The notes: generated by a model not told the origin, from the sequence alone. 64,000 bases of DNA from Caenispirillum bisanense (GCF_900230255.1 NZ_OCNJ01000003.1:104885-168884), one strand, 5' to 3'. Positions 24,694 to 35,017 are shown, counted from the first letter of the stretch. Numbers and translations are program-made.

Positions 24694-25451
24694 TCGACGT
24701 CAAGAACGTGAGCAAGTCCTACGGCCCGAGCGTGGTGGTCGACGACATCACGCTTCGCCTGCCCGCCGGCGGCATGATCTCCATCGTCGGGGCCAACGGC
24801 GCCGGCAAGTCGACGCTGCTGTCCATGATCAGCCGCCTGCTGCCCATGAGCGCCGGCACCGTGACCGTGCACGGCCTCGACGTCACCAAGGCGCCGAGCG
24901 ACGAGTTGGCGCGGCGCCTGTCCATCCTGCGGCAGGACAACCACGTGGTGTCGCGCCTGACGGTGCGCGACCTGGTCGCCTTTGGGCGATACCCGCACTC
25001 CAAGGGCCGCCTGACCGAGGCCGACCGCGGTCACATCGACCGGGTCATCGGCTATTTCGAGCTGGAGCCCTTCGCCGACCGGTTCCTCGACGAGCTGTCG
25101 GGCGGCCAGCGCCAGCGCGCCTTCATCGCCATGGTGCTGTGCCAGGATACCGACTACATCCTGCTCGACGAGCCGCTCAACAACCTCGACATCAAGCACG
25201 CCGTCGCCATGATGAAGCTGTTCCGCCGCACGGCGGACACCTTCGGCAAGACCTTCGTCATGGTCCTGCACGACATCAACTTCGCCTCCTGCTACTCCGA
25301 CCACACCGTCGCCATGCGCGACGGCCGGGTGGTGCATGCCGGCACGCCGGCCGACGTCATCACGCCGGCCGCCATCCGCGACGTCTACGGCCTCGATACC
25401 ACCGTGCAGGAGACGCCGGAGGGGCGGCGGATCGTCCACTACTACGTCTGA
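24690..25451 (+). CDS. Iron-siderophore ABC transporter ATP-binding protein
   Basis: This 253-residue ATPase has Walker A GANGAGKST, signature LSGGQRQRAFIAMVL, Walker B YILLDEPLNNLD, and H-loop LHDINFAS. All motifs are intact. ATG 24690 overlaps the permease stop by four bases (ATGA). It completes the four-gene importer; no outer-membrane receptor or TonB gene is in the window. Confidence 0.94.
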   Translation: MIDVKNVSKSYGPSVVVDDITLRLPAGGMISIVGANGAGKSTLLSMISRLLPMSAGTVTVHGLDVTKAPSDELARRLSILRQDNHVVSRLTVRDLVAFGRYPHSKGRLTEADRGHIDRVIGYFELEPFADRFLDELSGGQRQRAFIAMVLCQDTDYILLDEPLNNLDIKHAVAMMKLFRRTADTFGKTFVMVLHDINFASCYSDHTVAMRDGRVVHAGTPADVITPAAIRDVYGLDTTVQETPEGRRIVHYYV

Positions 25452-25470
25452 AAAGACATCGGGGCACGCC

Positions 25471-25488
25471 CGCATCGGGACCGGTGCG
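25471..25488. terminator. Hairpin after the siderophore operon
   Basis: CGCATCGG-GA-CCGGTGCG is an 8-bp stem with one wobble pair, 20 bp after the ATPase stop. No T-run follows, so termination would be weak or Rho-assisted. The rest of the 200-bp gap before norC shows no clear FNR or NNR palindrome (TTGA-N6-TCAA). Confidence 0.35.
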
Positions 25489-25653
25489 GCCCGCCGGCGG
25501 CGCCATCCTTAGCCACCCCGGGCGCCTGAGCCGTCGCGGCCGCTCGCGCGTCGCGCGCAGGATGACGCTGGTTAAATTCAGCCGTTTCCGCCCGGAACGT
25601 CACTGCTTCCGACCCGTTCAGCATCCAGTACCACCGCTGGCCGGAGAGGGGAT

Positions 25654-26106
25654 ATGGCAGATCGGCTGACGAAGGCCGCCGCCCGGAACATATTCTACGG
25701 CGGCTCCGCCTTCTTCTTCGTGACCTTCGTCGCACTGACGGCGCACAGCCACTTCTACATGGTGACCACCAGCACCGACGAGTCGACGCTGACCGAGAGC
25801 GTCGCCCGCGGCAAGCACGTGTGGGAGGAAAACTCCTGCATCAACTGCCACACGCTGCTCGGCGAAGGCGCCTATTTCGCGCCGGAGCTGGGCAACGTGT
25901 GGCTGCGCTACGGCGGCGCCGACGATGCCGAAGGCGCCCGCATGGCGCTGATCGCCTGGATGCAGTCGCAGCCGAGCGGCATCGAGGGACGGCGGCAGAT
26001 GCCGCAGTTCAACCTGACGGACCAGGAACTCAACGACCTCGTCGACTTCCTGGCCTGGACCTCGACCATCGACACGCAGGGCTGGCCGCCGAACGAGGCG
26101 GGCTGA
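25654..26106 (+). CDS. norC: Nitric oxide reductase cytochrome c subunit NorC
   Basis: This 150-residue protein has an N-terminal membrane anchor (IFYGGSAFFFVTFVALTAHSHF) and a single haem c site, CINCH, in ENSCINCHTLLGEGAYFAPELG, the NorC pattern. A distal methionine lies in RRQMPQFNLTDQEL. It passes electrons to NorB in the inner membrane for reduction of NO to N2O. It is 18 bp upstream of norB. Confidence 0.96.
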   Translation: MADRLTKAAARNIFYGGSAFFFVTFVALTAHSHFYMVTTSTDESTLTESVARGKHVWEENSCINCHTLLGEGAYFAPELGNVWLRYGGADDAEGARMALIAWMQSQPSGIEGRRQMPQFNLTDQELNDLVDFLAWTSTIDTQGWPPNEAG

Positions 26107-26124
26107 GCCGGGAGGGGGCGCCTG

Positions 26125-27480
26125 ATGAGATATCCGACCCAGAAAATCGCCTACTGGTACTTCACCGCGGCCATGCTGCTGTTCGCGCTGCAGGTGGTCT
26201 TCGGCCTGCTGGCCGGCACGGTCTATGCCGTGCCCAACTTCCTGGCCGAGATCCTGCCCTTCAACATCCTGCGCATGATCCACACGAACGCGCTCATCGT
26301 GTGGCTGCTGCTCGGGTTCTTCGGTTCGGCCTACTACCTGATCCCCGAGGAGGCGGAGCGCGACATCGAAAGCCCGCTGCTCGCCTATGTGCAACTCGCG
26401 ATCCTCATGGTCGGCGCGGTGGCGGCGGTGGTGGGCTATGCCTTCGGCATCCACGGTGGGCGCGAATTCCTGGAACAACCGACCTGGGTGAAGGTGGGCA
26501 TCGTCGTGGCGGCGCTGATCTTCCTCTACAACGTCAGCATGACCGTGCTGCGTGGCCGCCGCACGGCGGTGACCAACGTGCTGCTGCTGGGCCTGTGGGG
26601 CGTGGCGCTGTTCTTCCTGTTCGCCTTCTACAACCCGACCAACCTGGCGCTGGACAAGATGTACTGGTGGTACGTCGTCCACATCTGGGTGGAAGGGGTG
26701 TGGGAGCTGGTGATGGCCGCCATCCTCGCCTTCGTCGTCATCAAGCTGAGCGGCGTCGACCGCGAGGTGGTGGAGAAGTGGCTCTACGCCATCGTCGGGC
26801 TGGCGCTGTTCTCGGGCCTGCTCGGGACCGGGCACCACTACTACTGGATCGGCGCGCCGGGCTACTGGCAGTGGGTCGGCTCCATCTTCTCGGCGCTGGA
26901 GGTCTTCCCCTTCTTCGCCATGATCATCTTCGCCTTCACCATGGTGTGGAAGGGCCGCCGCGACCACCCCAACAAGGCCGCCCTGCTGTGGACGCTGGGG
27001 ACGCCGGTGATGGCCTTCTTCGGGGCCGGCGTCTGGGGCTTCATGCACACGCTGGCGCCGGTGAACTTCTACTCGCACGGCACGCAGATCACCGCCGCCC
27101 ACGGGCATCTCGCCTTCTTCGGCGCCTACGTCATGCTGATCCTGGCTATCATCACCTACGCCATGCCGCATCTGCGGCGGTCGCAGCCCTACAACCAGGT
27201 GCTCAACATGTGGAGCTTCTGGATCATGACCTCGGCCATGGCCTTCATGACCTTCACCCTGACCTTCGCCGGCGTCGTCCAGACGCACCTCCAGCGGGTG
27301 CTCGGCATGTTCTACATGGAGGTGCAGGAACAGCTGGTGATCTTCTACTGGATGCGCCTCGGCTCGGGAGCCTTCGTGGTGCTGTCGGCGCTGCTGTTCC
27401 TCTATTCCATCTACGGGCCGGCGCGCCAGCAGGTGCCGCGCCACATGCGCTCCGCCGCCGACACCACACCCGCTCAGTGA
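26125..27480 (+). CDS. norB: Nitric oxide reductase catalytic subunit NorB
   Basis: This 451-residue protein is of the haem-copper oxidase superfamily with twelve hydrophobic segments. Metal ligands can be located: RMIHTNALIVW (low-spin haem His), VVHIWVEGVWELV (non-haem iron His and Glu), GTGHHYYWIG (paired His for the iron site), and GTQITAAHGHLAFFGAYV (haem His residues). The length fits the cytochrome c-dependent cNor. The usual norQ and norD genes do not follow, which is unusual because they are generally needed for activation. Confidence 0.96.
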   Translation: MRYPTQKIAYWYFTAAMLLFALQVVFGLLAGTVYAVPNFLAEILPFNILRMIHTNALIVWLLLGFFGSAYYLIPEEAERDIESPLLAYVQLAILMVGAVAAVVGYAFGIHGGREFLEQPTWVKVGIVVAALIFLYNVSMTVLRGRRTAVTNVLLLGLWGVALFFLFAFYNPTNLALDKMYWWYVVHIWVEGVWELVMAAILAFVVIKLSGVDREVVEKWLYAIVGLALFSGLLGTGHHYYWIGAPGYWQWVGSIFSALEVFPFFAMIIFAFTMVWKGRRDHPNKAALLWTLGTPVMAFFGAGVWGFMHTLAPVNFYSHGTQITAAHGHLAFFGAYVMLILAIITYAMPHLRRSQPYNQVLNMWSFWIMTSAMAFMTFTLTFAGVVQTHLQRVLGMFYMEVQEQLVIFYWMRLGSGAFVVLSALLFLYSIYGPARQQVPRHMRSAADTTPAQ

Positions 27481-27488
27481 GGCGCGCC

Positions 27489-28109
27489 ATGAAGCCCATC
27501 GCACTCGCCGCCCCGGTGATCGCCGCCGCTCTGCTGGCGCCGTCCACCGTCCTCGCCCAGGCCGACCTGAAGCCCGACGAGACGCCCCGCCTCGGCGTGC
27601 CGGGCGAGCAGGGTCTGCCGCAGGAGGATCGGCAGTTCCTGGCCGGCGCCGCCGCCCTCCACCGCCTGGAGCGAGACCTGGCGGCGCTGGCCGAAGAGCG
27701 TGCAGGCGGGGAGGCGGTGCGCCGCCTCGCCGCGACGCTGGCCGCCGATCATGCGGACCTGGACCAGCGCCTGCGCGCGGTGGCGGAGGGGCTCGGCGTC
27801 GGCGTCGATCCCGGCGCCCGGGTGCCGGAGGACGGCTCCGCGCCGGAGGTGCTCGCCCGCCTGCGGGAGCAGTCGACGGGGCAGGGCTTCGACCGGGCCT
27901 GGGTGGCGGAACAGATCGCCGTGCACGACCGCCTGATCGCGCTCTACCAGACCACCGCCTCGCAGACCCAGCCCGACACCCTGGCGAAGGCGGCCATCAC
28001 CGGCATGGTCGTCCTGGTCGAGCACCGCGAAGCCCTGCGCGCGGCGGCCCGCGGCATGGGGATGGCGACCGATCCCGAGGGCCAGCCGCCGCAGTACGGG
28101 GAGCGGTGA
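27489..28109 (+). CDS. DUF4142-like exported protein
   Basis: This 206-residue protein has a signal peptide (LAAPVIAAALLAPSTVLAQ). The helical body includes EDRQFLAGAAALHRLERDLAALAEERAGG, LAATLAADHADLDQRLRAVAEGLGV and a final VVLVEHREALRAA. The pattern matches the ferritin-like DUF4142 family of periplasmic helical-bundle proteins of unknown function. It begins 8 bp after norB, so co-transcription with the reductase is likely. Confidence 0.72.
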   Translation: MKPIALAAPVIAAALLAPSTVLAQADLKPDETPRLGVPGEQGLPQEDRQFLAGAAALHRLERDLAALAEERAGGEAVRRLAATLAADHADLDQRLRAVAEGLGVGVDPGARVPEDGSAPEVLARLREQSTGQGFDRAWVAEQIAVHDRLIALYQTTASQTQPDTLAKAAITGMVVLVEHREALRAAARGMGMATDPEGQPPQYGER

Positions 28110-28298
28110 GGGCAGCCGCCGGTCACGCACGGCCGGGCGGGCAGGGCAGTGCAGGGGGCATAAAGAAGGTTTGCGCCGGCCGAACCATTTATGCTGAAAC
28201 TACTGTCACAGACACTCTCTTTCCCTGCATCGGACCACCATGCCCCGTCGCCGACCCTGCTCCGCCTCTGCCCGCCGACCGCTCGCAGGGTCCGGAGC

Positions 28299-30473
28299 AT
28301 GAGGCGGCATCTCGGGTCGCTGGCGGCCGGCGTCACCGCCGGGATGGACAACCTGGGTGCCGGCGTCGCCTTCGCGGCGCTGCTGTTCCCGGGTGCCCTG
28401 GCGGCGGGGCTCGGCATGGGCGTCGGCGTCATGCTGCTGAGCGCGGCGCTGCTGTCCATCGTCATCGCCTGGCGCAGTTCCCACGCCGGCACCGTCGCCC
28501 TGGTGCAGGAAACGGGCATCGCCGTTCTCGTCGCCTCCATGGCGGGGCTGCTCGCCGGGCTCGAGGGGCGGCCGGTGGAGGACCGCATCGCCACGGTCTT
28601 CGCCATCCTCGGCGCCAGCACCGTGGTCACCGGCGCGTTGTTCGTGCTGTTCGGCCGCCTGCGGCTCGGCACCCTGGTGCGTTTCCTGCCCTATCCGGTG
28701 GTGGCGGGCTTCCTGGCCGGGTCCGGGTGGCTGCTCATCGAGGGCGCGCTCATCATGGTGGCCGGCGAGCACCAGCTGTCGGCCATGGCGGCGGCGCTGG
28801 ACCGGCCGCTGGTCCTCGGCGCCCTGGCGCCGGCGGTGCTGGTGGCCGTGGTGATGGCGGTCAGCCTGCACCGGTCGTCGCACCCGCTCACCATGTCGAC
28901 GGTGCTGCTGGGGTCTGGCGCGGCCTTTTATCTGGTGCTCGCGGCGGCGGGGATCGCGGTCGAGGACGCCCGCCTGTGGCACTGGCTGCCCGACGTGCCG
29001 GCCGAGGCGGCGGTCGCCCTGCCGTCGCCGCTGTGGATCGCGGCGCATGCCGACTGGGGGACCGTGCTCCAGGCGGCGCCCGCCATGGCGGCGGTGGCCG
29101 TGCTCAACATCATCGGCCTGCTCCTCAGCACCAGCGGCCTGGAGGCGGCGTCGGGGCGGGAGATCGACGCCAATGCCGAGCTGCGCGCCAGCGGCCTCGC
29201 CAACCTGCTGGTCGGCGGGCTCGGCGGCCCGGCCGGCTATACCGGGCTCGGCATGACCCTGCTGGCCGCGAAGATGGGCGCCACCGGGCGTGGCGCCGGC
29301 ATGGCCGCCGGCCTGATCCTGCTGGTCGGCCTCGGCTTCGCCGGTGTGCTGGCCTCGGCCATGCCCACCTTTCTGGCGGCCGGCCTCATGGTGTTTCTCG
29401 GCGGCGAGCTGCTCTACCAGTGGGCGATGGCGACCCGTCGCCAGTTGCCGCGCGCCGAGTGGCTCATCGTCCTGGCGATCCTGGCGGCCATCGCCGCGCT
29501 CGGCTTCCTGAGCGGGCTGGTGCTGGGCCTCGCCTTCTCGGTGGTGATGTTCGTCTACAACTACGCGCGCCTCCCCGTCGTGCGCCTCGTTGCCGACGGT
29601 CGGCAGCTACGCAGCGGCGTCGACCGCTCGCCCGACGCGGTGCACGCCCTCGACCGCCAGGGCGAGCAGGTGCATGTCCTGCGCCTGCAGGGCTACCTGT
29701 TCTTCGGCACCATGGAGCAGGTGGTGGCCCGTGTGCGCGAGCGCATCGCGCAGCCCGACGCGCCGCCGCTGCGCTTCCTGATCCTCGACCTCGCCGCGGT
29801 CAGCGGCATGGATTCCGCGGCGACCTCCGGCTTCCTGAAGATCCGCGGCATGGTGGCCCACGCCGGGGCGCCGCTGGTGTTCTGCGCCCTGCCGCCCGGC
29901 ATGGCGGAGGCGCTGGCGCGGTCCGGCCTGACGGTGGACGCCGATGCCACGGCCGTCTCCGCCGCCGACCTCGACCATGCCCTGGAGCGCTGCGAGGAAG
30001 AGCTGCTGGCGACGGAAAACCTGTTGTCGGGCAGCGACGACGTCACCCATCACCTGGAGGCCATCCTCGGTCCCCACCCGCGCCTGGTCGACCTCGCCGC
30101 GGCCATGCGGCGCCTGCGCCTGAGCGCCGGGACGACGCTGATCCGCTCCGGCGATCCGGCCGACGACGTCTTTTTGGTGAGCAACGGCCGGGTCCGGGTG
30201 CAGGTCACCCTGGCCGACGGCCGCGTCCTGCGCCTGCGCACCATGACGGCCGGCGCCGTCGTCGGCGAGGTCGGCCTCTGCCTCACCGGCACCCGCACCG
30301 CCGACGTGGTGGTGGAGGGCGCCGCCACCGTCTTCCGCCTGTACCGCAGCGACCTGGAGCGGCTGGAGCAGGAGGACGGCGAACTGGCGGTGCTGTTCCA
30401 CCGCCTGCTGACCGTCACGCTGGCCGAGAAGCTGGTGCTCGCCAACCGTCTGGTGCAACTGGCCCACGGCTGA
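28299..30473 (+). CDS. SulP-family anion transporter with STAS and cyclic-nucleotide-binding domains
   Basis: This protein of about 724 residues contains a SulP/SLC26 membrane domain (residues 10-430) with GVTAGMDNLGAGVAFAALLF and GLGGPAGYTGLGMTLLAAKMG. A STAS domain (450-560) includes LRFLILDLAAVSGMDSAATSGF, and a C-terminal cyclic-nucleotide-binding domain (about 595-715) includes GTTLIRSGDPADDVFLVSNGRVRVQ and GAVVGEVGLCLTGTRTADVV. It would import or exchange an inorganic anion or dicarboxylate under ligand control. A frame reaching back to ATG 28191 exists, but its extra 36 codons are atypical for this genome, so ATG 28299 is preferred. The 190-bp gap upstream is relatively AT-rich and probably holds its promoter. 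Confidence 0.85.
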   Translation: MRRHLGSLAAGVTAGMDNLGAGVAFAALLFPGALAAGLGMGVGVMLLSAALLSIVIAWRSSHAGTVALVQETGIAVLVASMAGLLAGLEGRPVEDRIATVFAILGASTVVTGALFVLFGRLRLGTLVRFLPYPVVAGFLAGSGWLLIEGALIMVAGEHQLSAMAAALDRPLVLGALAPAVLVAVVMAVSLHRSSHPLTMSTVLLGSGAAFYLVLAAAGIAVEDARLWHWLPDVPAEAAVALPSPLWIAAHADWGTVLQAAPAMAAVAVLNIIGLLLSTSGLEAASGREIDANAELRASGLANLLVGGLGGPAGYTGLGMTLLAAKMGATGRGAGMAAGLILLVGLGFAGVLASAMPTFLAAGLMVFLGGELLYQWAMATRRQLPRAEWLIVLAILAAIAALGFLSGLVLGLAFSVVMFVYNYARLPVVRLVADGRQLRSGVDRSPDAVHALDRQGEQVHVLRLQGYLFFGTMEQVVARVRERIAQPDAPPLRFLILDLAAVSGMDSAATSGFLKIRGMVAHAGAPLVFCALPPGMAEALARSGLTVDADATAVSAADLDHALERCEEELLATENLLSGSDDVTHHLEAILGPHPRLVDLAAAMRRLRLSAGTTLIRSGDPADDVFLVSNGRVRVQVTLADGRVLRLRTMTAGAVVGEVGLCLTGTRTADVVVEGAATVFRLYRSDLERLEQEDGELAVLFHRLLTVTLAEKLVLANRLVQLAHG

Positions 30474-30488
30474 GGCCGCCGCGGGCCG

Positions 30489-30529
30489 CCGACGGTGGCC
30501 GTGCTCGGGAGAGCGGGGGCCACCGCCGA
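30489..30529. terminator. Convergent-gene hairpin
   Basis: An 8-bp arm, CGGTGGCC (30493-30500), pairs with GGCCACCG (30518-30525). It lies between the convergent SulP and RND genes. No T-tract is visible; it is a plausible bidirectional terminator. Confidence 0.45.
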
Positions 30530-30538
30530 CGGGGCGGG

Positions 30539-33500
30539 TCAGGGCGCGGTGCCGGCCTCGGCCGCGCCGTCCGTGGCGGGTGCGGGCTTGCCCTTGCGCC
30601 GCTCGCGCCAGCTTTCGACCATGCGGAAGAACATGGGCACGAAGAGCGTGGCGAGGAAGGTCGCCGCCAGCATGCCGCCGATGACACCGGTGCCGATGGA
30701 GTGGCGGCTCGCCGAGCCGGCGCCGGTGGAGATGGCCAGCGGCACACAGCCCAGGATGAAGGCGAGCGACGTCATGATGATCGGGCGGAAGCGCAGGCGC
30801 GCGGCTTCCAGCGCCGCCTCCAGGATCGGCAGGCCCTCGCGCCGTTTCATGGCGGCGAACTCGACGATCAGGATGGCGTTCTTCGACGCCAGGCCGATGA
30901 GCGTCATCAGGCCGATCTGGAAGTAGACGTCGTTCTGCGTCCCCCGCAGCCAGATGGCGAGCAGGGCGCCGAACACCGCGAAGGGCACCGCCGTCACCAC
31001 CGCCAGCGGCAGGCTCCACCGCTCGTACTGGGCGGCGAGGATGAGGAACACCATGACGAGGCCGGCGACGAAGGCGAGCGCCGAGGTGCCGGACGTCGTC
31101 ACCTCCTGGTACGACGTGCCGACCCAGCCGAGGGTGTAGGTCTCGGGCAGCACCTCCGCCGCCACCTGCTGGAAGGCCTCCAACGCCTGGCCGGAACTGA
31201 CGCCCGGCGCCGGGTTGCCCATGATCTTGGCGGCCGGGAAGACGTTGTAGCGCTCGATCATGTCCGGGCCGGTGACCCGGTCGACCGTCACCAGGGTGTC
31301 GAGCGGGATCATCTCGCCGGTCGCCGACTGCACGAAGACGTGGCGCAGATCCTCCGGCTTGGCGCGGAAGTCGGATTCCGACTGCAGGCTGACCTTGAAG
31401 GTGCGGCCATAGAGCGTGAAGTCGTTGACGTAGAGCGAGCCGAAGGTGCTCTGCATGGTCTCGAACACGGCGTTGATGGGCACGCCGAGCGCCTTGGCCT
31501 TGGCGCGGTCGAGATCGATGAAGTACTGCGGCACGGAGGTGTTGAAGGTGGTGCGCACGCCCGCCAGCTCCGGCCGCTTGTTGGCGGCGGCCACCAGCTC
31601 GTTGGCCATGCGGGCCATCTCTTCGGGCGAGTCACCGGCGCGGTTCTGCAGGTAGGCCTCGAAGCCGCCGGTGGTGCTCATGCCCATGATGGGCGGCGGG
31701 TTGATCATGAAGGCCAGCGCCTCGCGGGAGGTGCCGGCCGCCTGGCCGGACAGGGTGCCGGCCAGCACGCGGGCGTCCTGGCCCGGCTCGGTGCGCTCCG
31801 ACCAGTCCGTCAGCGACACGAAGCTGACGCCGGCGCTGGTCTTCTGGGCGCCGGAGAGCAGGTCGAAGCCGGCGAAGGTGACCACCGATTCCACCTCGTC
31901 CTGCGCCAGCAGCATGTCGGTCAGCTTGGCGGTCTCGGCGTCGGTGCGGCTGAGGGCGGCGGCCGGCGGCATCATGACGATGGAGAACAGCACGCCCTGG
32001 TCCTCGTCGGGCACCAGGCTGCCGGGCACGCGCTCGAACAGCTGCCAGGTGGCGACCAGCATGACGCCGACCACGGCCAGCCCCAGCACGACGCGCTTGA
32101 GGAACAGGTTCACCGCCCGCAGGTAGCCACCCGTCACGCGGTCGAAGGCGGCGTTGAACCAGCGGAAGGGGGCGGCCGGCTCGTGGTGGCCGGGCTTGAG
32201 CATGAGGGCGCAGAGCGCCGGCGTCAGGGTCAGGGCGACGATGCCCGAGATGGTGACCGAGACGGCGATGGTGATGGCGAACTGCTTGTACATCACGCCC
32301 GTCAGTCCGCCCAGGAAGGCGACCGGGATGAACACGGCGCACAGCACCAGCACGATGGCGATGACGGGGCCGGTCACCTCCTGCATGGCCTTGATGGCGG
32401 CCTCGCGCGGGGTCTTCTTCTCCTGGTTCATGACGCGCTCGACGTTCTCGAGCACCACGATGGCGTCGTCGACCACGATGCCGATGGCCAGCACCATGGC
32501 GAACAGCGTCAGCAGGTTGATGGAGAAGCCCACGATGTAGAGCCCGGCGAAGGTGCCGATGATGGACACCGGCACCGCCAGCAGCGGGATGATGGTCGCC
32601 CGCAGGCTCTGCAGGAAGACGTAGACCACCAGCACCACCAGCACCAGCGCCTCGATGAAGGTCTTCACCACCTCGTCGATGGACACCTGCACGAACTTGG
32701 TGGTGTCGAAGGGCACGGCGTACTCCAGCCCCTCGGGGAAGCGCTCGGCGACGCGCTCCATGGTCTCCTTCACCGCCGCGGCGGTATCGAGCGCATTGGC
32801 GCCGGGCTGCAGGTAGATGCCCATGGCAATGGCCGGGCCGCCGTTGTAGGTGGCCGAGAAGGCGTAGTCCTGGGCGCCCAGCTCGATGCGCGCCACGTCG
32901 CCGAGGCGAAGCGCGGCGCCCGAGGCGTCGGAGCGCAGGATGATGTCGGCGAATTCGTCGGCGTCGGCGAGGCGGCCCTGGGTGCGCACGCTGTAGGTGA
33001 AGGCCTGCGGGTCGGCCATGGGCTCCTGGCCGAACTTGCCGGCGGCGAACTGGGCGTTCTGCTCGCGCACCGCCGCCGCCACGTCGGCCGGCGTCAGGTC
33101 GTACTGCGCCAGCTTGTCGGGGCGCAGCCAGATGCGCATGGAATAGTCCTTGGCCCCGAACAGCGAGGCATCACCCACGCCCGGCGTGCGCTTCAACTCG
33201 TCGAGCACGTTCAGCAGGGCGTAGTTGGACACGAACACCGGGTCGTAGCGGCCGTCCGGCGACTGCATGGTGACGACCTGCAGGATCGAGCTCGACTTCT
33301 TCTTCACCTGCACGCCCTGGCGGCGCACTTCCTCGGGCAGGGTGGCGAGCGCCGCCTGCACGCGGTTGTTGACGTCGATGGTCGCCTGGTCGGGGTCGGT
33401 GCCGACCTCGAAGGACACCGACAGGCTCATGGTGCCGGCGTCGGAGTTGGTCGACCGCATGTAGATCATGTTGTCGACGCCGTTGATCTGCTGCTCCAGC

Positions 33501-33694
33501 GGCGCCGCCACGGTCTCGGCGATGACCTGGGCGCTGGCGCCGGGGTAGGTGGCGGTGACGCTCACCTCGGGCGGGACCAGTTCCGGGTATTGCTCGATCG
33601 GCAGGCCGCGCATGGCGGCGAGGCCGGCGATGACGATGATGATGGACAGGACGGTCGAGAAGACCGGCCGGTCGATGAAGAACCGCGCGATCAT
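30539..33694 (-). CDS. RND multidrug efflux permease, AcrB/MexB (HAE-1) type
   Basis: This 1051-residue inner-membrane proton/drug antiporter has N-terminal [23 protein letters not shown], the double-aspartate proton-relay helix [20 protein letters not shown], and the C-terminal [16 protein letters not shown] and [20 protein letters not shown]. Length and motifs match AcrB. ATG 33694 overlaps the adaptor stop by four bases (ATGA). No outer-membrane channel gene is adjacent, so a TolC-type channel must be encoded elsewhere. Confidence 0.96.
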   Translation of the reverse strand: MIARFFIDRPVFSTVLSIIIVIAGLAAMRGLPIEQYPELVPPEVSVTATYPGASAQVIAETVAAPLEQQINGVDNMIYMRSTNSDAGTMSLSVSFEVGTDPDQATIDVNNRVQAALATLPEEVRRQGVQVKKKSSSILQVVTMQSPDGRYDPVFVSNYALLNVLDELKRTPGVGDASLFGAKDYSMRIWLRPDKLAQYDLTPADVAAAVREQNAQFAAGKFGQEPMADPQAFTYSVRTQGRLADADEFADIILRSDASGAALRLGDVARIELGAQDYAFSATYNGGPAIAMGIYLQPGANALDTAAAVKETMERVAERFPEGLEYAVPFDTTKFVQVSIDEVVKTFIEALVLVVLVVYVFLQSLRATIIPLLAVPVSIIGTFAGLYIVGFSINLLTLFAMVLAIGIVVDDAIVVLENVERVMNQEKKTPREAAIKAMQEVTGPVIAIVLVLCAVFIPVAFLGGLTGVMYKQFAITIAVSVTISGIVALTLTPALCALMLKPGHHEPAAPFRWFNAAFDRVTGGYLRAVNLFLKRVVLGLAVVGVMLVATWQLFERVPGSLVPDEDQGVLFSIVMMPPAAALSRTDAETAKLTDMLLAQDEVESVVTFAGFDLLSGAQKTSAGVSFVSLTDWSERTEPGQDARVLAGTLSGQAAGTSREALAFMINPPPIMGMSTTGGFEAYLQNRAGDSPEEMARMANELVAAANKRPELAGVRTTFNTSVPQYFIDLDRAKAKALGVPINAVFETMQSTFGSLYVNDFTLYGRTFKVSLQSESDFRAKPEDLRHVFVQSATGEMIPLDTLVTVDRVTGPDMIERYNVFPAAKIMGNPAPGVSSGQALEAFQQVAAEVLPETYTLGWVGTSYQEVTTSGTSALAFVAGLVMVFLILAAQYERWSLPLAVVTAVPFAVFGALLAIWLRGTQNDVYFQIGLMTLIGLASKNAILIVEFAAMKRREGLPILEAALEAARLRFRPIIMTSLAFILGCVPLAISTGAGSASRHSIGTGVIGGMLAATFLATLFVPMFFRMVESWRERRKGKPAPATDGAAEAGTAP

Positions 33695-34887
33695 CCCTGC
33701 GCCTCCTCGCTGGCGGGGGTCTCGGCGGCCTCGGCGGGCGGCGCGGCCTGCACCGGCGCGCCCGGGCGGACCTTGATGACGCCCTCGGTGATGACGGTGT
33801 CGCCCTCGGCGAGGCCGCCTTCGACGATACGGCCGTCCTCCACCAGGGCGCCGGTCTGCACCGGGCGCGCCTGGGCCTTGCCCTCGGCGTCCACCACGTA
33901 GACGAAGGGACCCTGCGGCCCCTGCATCAGGGCCTTGTCGGGGATGACGGCGACGTCGTTGCGCACCAGGCCCTTCACCCGCACGCGGACGAACTGGCCG
34001 GGCAGCAGGCGGTGGTCGGGGTTCGGCACCACGGCGCGGGCGCGGATGGTGCCGGTGGCCGGATCGACGCCGCTGGCCGTGAAGTCCACCCAGCCTTCCT
34101 GGGCGTGCACCGAGCCGTCGCCGAAGACGACATCCACCGGCACCCGGCCCTGTTCCTCGATGCGGCTCGCCTTGCCGGATTCGAGCAGCACGCGCTCGCG
34201 CATCTGCTCGGCCTCGGGCAGGGAGAAGACGACGTGGATGGGGTCGAGCTGGGTGATGGTGGCCAGCAGGCTGTCGCCGGCGCCGGTGCCGACCAGGCTG
34301 CCCTCCGGCAGGTCTTCCAGGCTGGTGACGCCGGACAGCGGCGCCTCGACGCTGGTGTAGCCGAGGTCGATGCGGGCCGATTCCACCTCCGCCTCGGCGG
34401 CGGCGACGGACGCGCGGGCGAGGTCGAGGGCGGCGCGGGCGTCGTCGTGGGTGCTGGCGCTGATGGTGCGCGACTTCCACAGCTCGTCGATGCGGTTCCA
34501 GTTGCGCTGCGCCTGCTGAAGCGTGGCGCGCGCCTGCTGCAGGCCGGCCTCGGCGGCGTCGAGGCGGACCCGGAAGGGTTGCGGGTCGATGCGGAACAGC
34601 AGGTCGCCCTGCTGCACCGTCTGGCCTTCCTGATAGGTGCGTTCGAGCAGGATGCCGGTGACGCGGGCGCGCACCTGCACCTCGCGGGCGCCCTGGGTGC
34701 GGCCGGCGTATTCCTGGGCCACGGGCACGTCGGCCATGGCGACCGGCTGCACCGTCACCTGCGGTGGCGGGGGCGCGGCGGGGGCGGCCGCCGAGGTCGT
34801 CGTGTCGCCGCCGTCGCAGGCGGCCAGTACAGCCACGACCGCCGCCGCCACCATGAGGCGGGGAAGCCGCCGAGTTTCGTACTGCAT
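33691..34887 (-). CDS. RND efflux periplasmic adaptor, AcrA type
   Basis: This 398-residue lipoprotein (lipobox VLAAC) has the adaptor halves split by a helical hairpin: [41 protein letters not shown], then the coiled-coil [22 protein letters not shown], and the second lipoyl half [18 protein letters not shown]. The start at ATG 34887 has AAGGA 8 nt upstream. The gene is divergent from tetR and expressed from the shared palindrome region. Confidence 0.94.
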   Translation of the reverse strand: MQYETRRLPRLMVAAAVVAVLAACDGGDTTTSAAAPAAPPPPQVTVQPVAMADVPVAQEYAGRTQGAREVQVRARVTGILLERTYQEGQTVQQGDLLFRIDPQPFRVRLDAAEAGLQQARATLQQAQRNWNRIDELWKSRTISASTHDDARAALDLARASVAAAEAEVESARIDLGYTSVEAPLSGVTSLEDLPEGSLVGTGAGDSLLATITQLDPIHVVFSLPEAEQMRERVLLESGKASRIEEQGRVPVDVVFGDGSVHAQEGWVDFTASGVDPATGTIRARAVVPNPDHRLLPGQFVRVRVKGLVRNDVAVIPDKALMQGPQGPFVYVVDAEGKAQARPVQTGALVEDGRIVEGGLAEGDTVITEGVIKVRPGAPVQAAPPAEAAETPASEEAQG

Positions 34888-34926
34888 CGTCGTCGTCCTT
34901 TGCGAGGGAATCGATTGGGCGCCATT

Positions 34927-34953
34927 TATATACATGCATGCATGTTTGTAAAT
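34927..34953. promoter_or_regulatory. AcrR/TtgR-like operator in the divergent tetR-pump region
   Basis: ACATGCATGCATGT (34932-34945) is a perfect palindrome. Read on the minus strand, the wider site begins TTTACAAACATGCATGCATG, closely resembling AcrR/TtgR operators (TACAAACA...TGTA). It lies between the adaptor start (34887) and tetR start (35018), so it can control both genes. Confidence 0.7.
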
Positions 34954-35017
34954 AGCCTCGACAGCATGGCAGGGACGCGATATATCCAGCCTCACGGCAT
35001 GGCTTTCAGAGACGGAC

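Noticed and set aside
25560-25585. FNR/NNR box before norC
   Set aside because: GCTGGTTAAATTCAGC is a short dyad, but it lacks the TTGA-N6-TCAA pattern expected for these regulators.
28191-28298. Extended start for the SulP gene
   Set aside because: The extra 36 codons use AAA, CTA, TCA, ACA and other codons rare in this genome and add no domain. They look like promoter sequence.
28106-33901. A 1,931-codon plus-strand open frame
   Set aside because: It crosses the SulP gene and the antisense of the RND gene; the translation is His/Arg/Gly-rich with no domain. It is a high-GC artefact.
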